A stretch of 8,034 nt of DNA from Alphaproteobacteria bacterium MarineAlpha9_Bin7 (GTDB taxonomy: Bacteria; Pseudomonadota; Alphaproteobacteria; UBA7887), in NCBI GenBank assembly GCA_002938115.1, contig PTKD01000087.1, positions 1-8,034 of the forward strand. The letters are read 5' to 3'. Below are positions 6,055 through 8,034 of this stretch, piece after piece. The notes under the pieces were generated by a model. That model was given only the letters and a program-made list of their open reading frames with translations. It did not search any database and was not told the DNA's origin. Position 1 is the stretch's first letter, and the number at the start of each line of letters is the position of its first letter. The position numbers and the translations under genes are program-made.

Positions 6055-6403
6055 TTTCAATTACGTGATTGCGATCACGCTCTCTATGATTGGTCTTTAC
6101 GTTCTCATCGAACGTGGGAACCTGATCAAAAAATTAGTTGGATTAAACGTATTTCAATCCTCTGTTTTTCTCCTTTACATCTCAATGGGAAAAATCGATG
6201 GAGGCACCCCTCCAATCCACTATGAGGGCATTGCACCGTTTTCTAACCCATTGCCGCACGTATTGATTCTAACCGCAATCGTAGTTGGTGTTGCCACTCT
6301 CTCAGTTGGGCTGGCCTTGGTGATACGTATACGAGATGCTTACGGAACTATTGAGGAAGATGAAATTCAGGCCCTGGATGCTGAATCTGGAGGCACTGAA
6401 TGA
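6038..6403 (+). CDS. mrpC: Antiporter subunit C (MrpC/MnhC/MbhG-like, NuoK homologue)
   Basis: A 121-residue, three-helix protein homologous to NuoK of complex I. Helices lie near 8-25, 32-50 and 74-97. The family block NPLPHVLILTAIVVGVA is at 70-86 and GLNVFQSSVFLL at 35-46. The ATG at 6038 is preferred because MSVLGNFNYV fits the usual short N-terminus. The upstream in-frame ATG at 5987 would add 17 basic residues encoded inside mrpB. Even so the overlap with mrpB is 17 bases, larger than other junctions in the operon. The acidic tail (IEEDEIQALDAESGGTE) is hydrophilic. GGAGG inside its last codons serves as the mrpD ribosome binding site. Confidence 0.92.
   Translation: MSVLGNFNYVIAITLSMIGLYVLIERGNLIKKLVGLNVFQSSVFLLYISMGKIDGGTPPIHYEGIAPFSNPLPHVLILTAIVVGVATLSVGLALVIRIRDAYGTIEEDEIQALDAESGGTE
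6389..6393 (+). promoter_or_regulatory. Shine-Dalgarno of mrpD
   Basis: GGAGG with 6 bases to the ATG at 6400, the strongest ribosome binding site in the operon. It lies within the final codons of mrpC and supports high initiation at the large ion-pumping subunit. Confidence 0.7.
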
Positions 6404-7890
6404 TTTTTTCCAACCTAGCAGCTCTCCAGGTTGTGGTGCCGCTAATAGGAGCGCCACTATGCACACTCTTTGGCAGAGGAATACTGGCATGGGCCTTGAG
6501 CACAGCCGTAACTTGGTTTGCGTTTGCGGTCTCGATTTCTCTTTTAATGCAAGTCCTATGCTGCGGAACAATCAATTATGTGATGGGCGGATGGCTCGCG
6601 CCGTGGGGCATTGAATACCGGGTCGACCATCTCTCTGCTTTGGTGTTGCTCCTAATTACTGGGGTTGCATCCGCTGTTATGCCCTTCGCGTATCAAAGCG
6701 TCGCTAGAGAAATTCCAAGAGAAAAGCATCGCCTTTTTTACACGGCCTACCTGCTCACTTTTACCGGCTTACTTGGTATGGTTATTACGGGTGATGCATT
6801 TAACGCATTTGTCTTTATGGAAATTTCCTCTTTGTCAGCATACGTGCTGATTGCCCTAGGAAAGAATCGACGCGCGCTATATGCGAGCTTTCAGTACCTA
6901 GTACTGGGCACAATAGGTGCAACGTTCTTTGTAATTGGGGTCGGCTTGTTATACATGATCACTGGAACACTCAATATGGTCGATTTGAGTGAGCGTTTAA
7001 GTGGCCAGCACGACAGTCGGGTATTTCTGGCAGCGGTTGGTTTTCTAGTTGTTGGACTAAGTCTAAAGCTTGCACTTTTCCCCCTTCATCTCTGGTTGCC
7101 CAACTCGTACGCCTATGCACCATCCGTGGTTACAGTGTTACTTGCGGCGACCGGCACCAAGGTTGCTGTTTATCTGCTGCTACGTTTTATTTTCACGGTT
7201 TTGCAAGTCAACCAGCAGCCCGATTTGCTACCTGTAGTAGACCTATTGTTTCCGCTTGCGCTCATTGGCATGTTTGCAGGCTCAATAGTTGCCATATACC
7301 AGACCGATGTTAAACGCCTACTCGCGTACTCAAGCATCGCCCAGATGGGCTACATTCTACTCGGCATATCCATGGCTTCTGAGCGTGGATTAATTGGGGC
7401 GATAGTACATGTATTTAATCATGGCGTGATGAAGGCTGGCCTCTTTGTTGCAGTTGGCGCGATCGCCGTACACGCAGGCGGGACGTCCATTCAAAACCTC
7501 GCCGGCCTTGGAAGGCGCATGCCGTTTACTATGGCCGCATTTACAATATGCGCGCTTAGCTTGATAGGCATACCTGGTACTGTTGGATTCGTTAGTAAAT
7601 GGTATCTAGTCCTAGCGGCTCTAGAGGCTGGCACAACGAGAGGATTCATTGCAGCAATAGCAGTAGTCTCTGCTTCGTTATTAGCGATAATTTACGTTTG
7701 GCGCGTCGTAGAAGTTGCATATTTTGCAAACCCATCTGATGGTGAAGCATCCGTGGCTGAAGCATCTTGGCAAACCCAGTTTAGTTTGTGGATATTTTCA
7801 AGCTCATGTGTAGCGTTCGGCTTGTCTACAGGCCTGACCGCTGGTGTGGCTCGCCTCGCAGCCCAGACTCTACTGGGCATAGCCCCATGA
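6400..7890 (+). CDS. mrpD: Antiporter subunit D (MrpD/MnhD/MbhH-like, NuoM/NuoN-type proton channel)
   Basis: A 496-residue polytopic protein with about 14 transmembrane helices, the usual MrpD length. It belongs to the proton-translocating family shared with NuoL, NuoM and NuoN. The charged residues of the ion path are present: Glu141 in FMEISSLSAYVL (helix 5), Lys223 in SLKLALFPLHLWLPNSYA (helix 7), Lys254 in ATGTKVAVYLL, Lys345 in FNHGVMKAGLF, and Lys400 in GFVSKWYL. VKRLLAYSSIAQMGYILLG (304-322) is the other strong family block. These residues indicate a working channel. The ATG at 6400 overlaps the mrpC stop (ATGA) and has GGAGG 6 bases upstream. Its stop overlaps the next gene by 4 bases. 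It most likely exchanges Na+ (or K+) against H+ with the rest of the complex. Which cation is moved cannot be read from sequence. Confidence 0.94.
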   Translation: MIFSNLAALQVVVPLIGAPLCTLFGRGILAWALSTAVTWFAFAVSISLLMQVLCCGTINYVMGGWLAPWGIEYRVDHLSALVLLLITGVASAVMPFAYQSVAREIPREKHRLFYTAYLLTFTGLLGMVITGDAFNAFVFMEISSLSAYVLIALGKNRRALYASFQYLVLGTIGATFFVIGVGLLYMITGTLNMVDLSERLSGQHDSRVFLAAVGFLVVGLSLKLALFPLHLWLPNSYAYAPSVVTVLLAATGTKVAVYLLLRFIFTVLQVNQQPDLLPVVDLLFPLALIGMFAGSIVAIYQTDVKRLLAYSSIAQMGYILLGISMASERGLIGAIVHVFNHGVMKAGLFVAVGAIAVHAGGTSIQNLAGLGRRMPFTMAAFTICALSLIGIPGTVGFVSKWYLVLAALEAGTTRGFIAAIAVVSASLLAIIYVWRVVEVAYFANPSDGEASVAEASWQTQFSLWIFSSSCVAFGLSTGLTAGVARLAAQTLLGIAP

Positions 7891-8034
7891 GCTCGAATAC
7901 TGCTATCGCTTTGGCTCCTGTCATTCCATTTCTTGGCGCCGTGTTGATCGGGTTGGCCAGACGTAATCCCAACATCCGCGAAGGCATCACTTTTATCACC
8001 GCGGCCTCCCTGTTCCTCCTAGTGCTGTCCATAA
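7887..8034 (+). CDS. Probable second MrpD-like antiporter subunit, N-terminal fragment
   Basis: An open frame starts at ATG 7887, in a 4-base ATGA overlap with mrpD, and runs off the window after 49 codons. The visible protein begins MSSNTAIALAPVIPFLGAVL, a first hydrophobic helix, followed by a short basic loop (ARRNPNIRE) and the start of a second helix (ITFITAASLFLLVLSI). This pattern of a hydrophobic N-terminus with APVIPFLGA, then a charged loop, is usual for NuoM/MrpD-type subunits. Position directly after mrpD supports a second D-type (MbsH'-like) subunit. The conserved Glu and Lys residues would lie beyond the edge, so the family is inferred. Confidence 0.7.
   Translation, partial: MSSNTAIALAPVIPFLGAVLIGLARRNPNIREGITFITAASLFLLVLSI

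Noticed and set aside
7826..8032. 68-codon minus-strand frame at the right edge
   Set aside because: It crosses the end of mrpD and the start of the next gene in antisense; both plus-strand frames are better supported.

Overview
The window reads as chromosomal DNA of a Gram-negative bacterium, most likely a member of the Pseudomonadota. Base composition is mid-range (by eye near 50% GC) and the genes are tightly packed. The Sel1-repeat protein carries an ordinary Sec signal peptide. No gene is diagnostic at genus level, so the taxonomy is inference. I see no rRNA, tRNA, CRISPR array, insertion sequence or phage gene.

Left part (1-3845): a secreted Sel1-repeat protein and an ergothioneine biosynthesis locus. 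On the minus strand, reading right to left, are egtC (class II amidohydrolase), egtB (non-heme iron sulfoxide synthase) and the Sel1-repeat gene. egtD (histidine trimethyltransferase) diverges from egtC on the plus strand across a 120-bp control region with back-to-back candidate promoters. EgtD makes hercynine, EgtB joins hercynine to gamma-glutamylcysteine with O2, and EgtC removes the glutamate. Two further steps have no gene here: EgtA, which makes gamma-glutamylcysteine, and EgtE, the C-S lyase. Either they lie elsewhere or general metabolism supplies them. EgtB has the HxxxHxET form of the iron motif known from actinobacterial enzymes, which agrees with the presence of EgtC.

Right part (3941-8034 and beyond): a plus-strand operon of multisubunit Mrp-type cation/proton antiporter genes. 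The order is mrpE, mrpF, mrpG, a free-standing MrpA C-terminal piece (MbhD+MbhE domains), mrpB, mrpC, mrpD, and a second gene cut by the window edge that is probably another MrpD-like subunit. Consecutive genes overlap by 1 to 17 bases, so translation is probably coupled along the whole chain. No full MrpA is seen. The order matches the membrane module of archaeal Mbh/Mbs complexes (mbhABC-DE-FGH) rather than the bacterial mrpABCDEFG order.

The most notable points are this Mbh-like order with a split MrpA and apparently duplicated D subunit, the compact divergent egtC/egtD promoter region, and several start-site corrections (egtB GTG at 1947, egtC ATG at 2720, mrpG ATG at 4734, mrpC ATG at 6038). 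I found no clearly new system. The gene set downstream of 8034 would decide how unusual the antiporter locus is.
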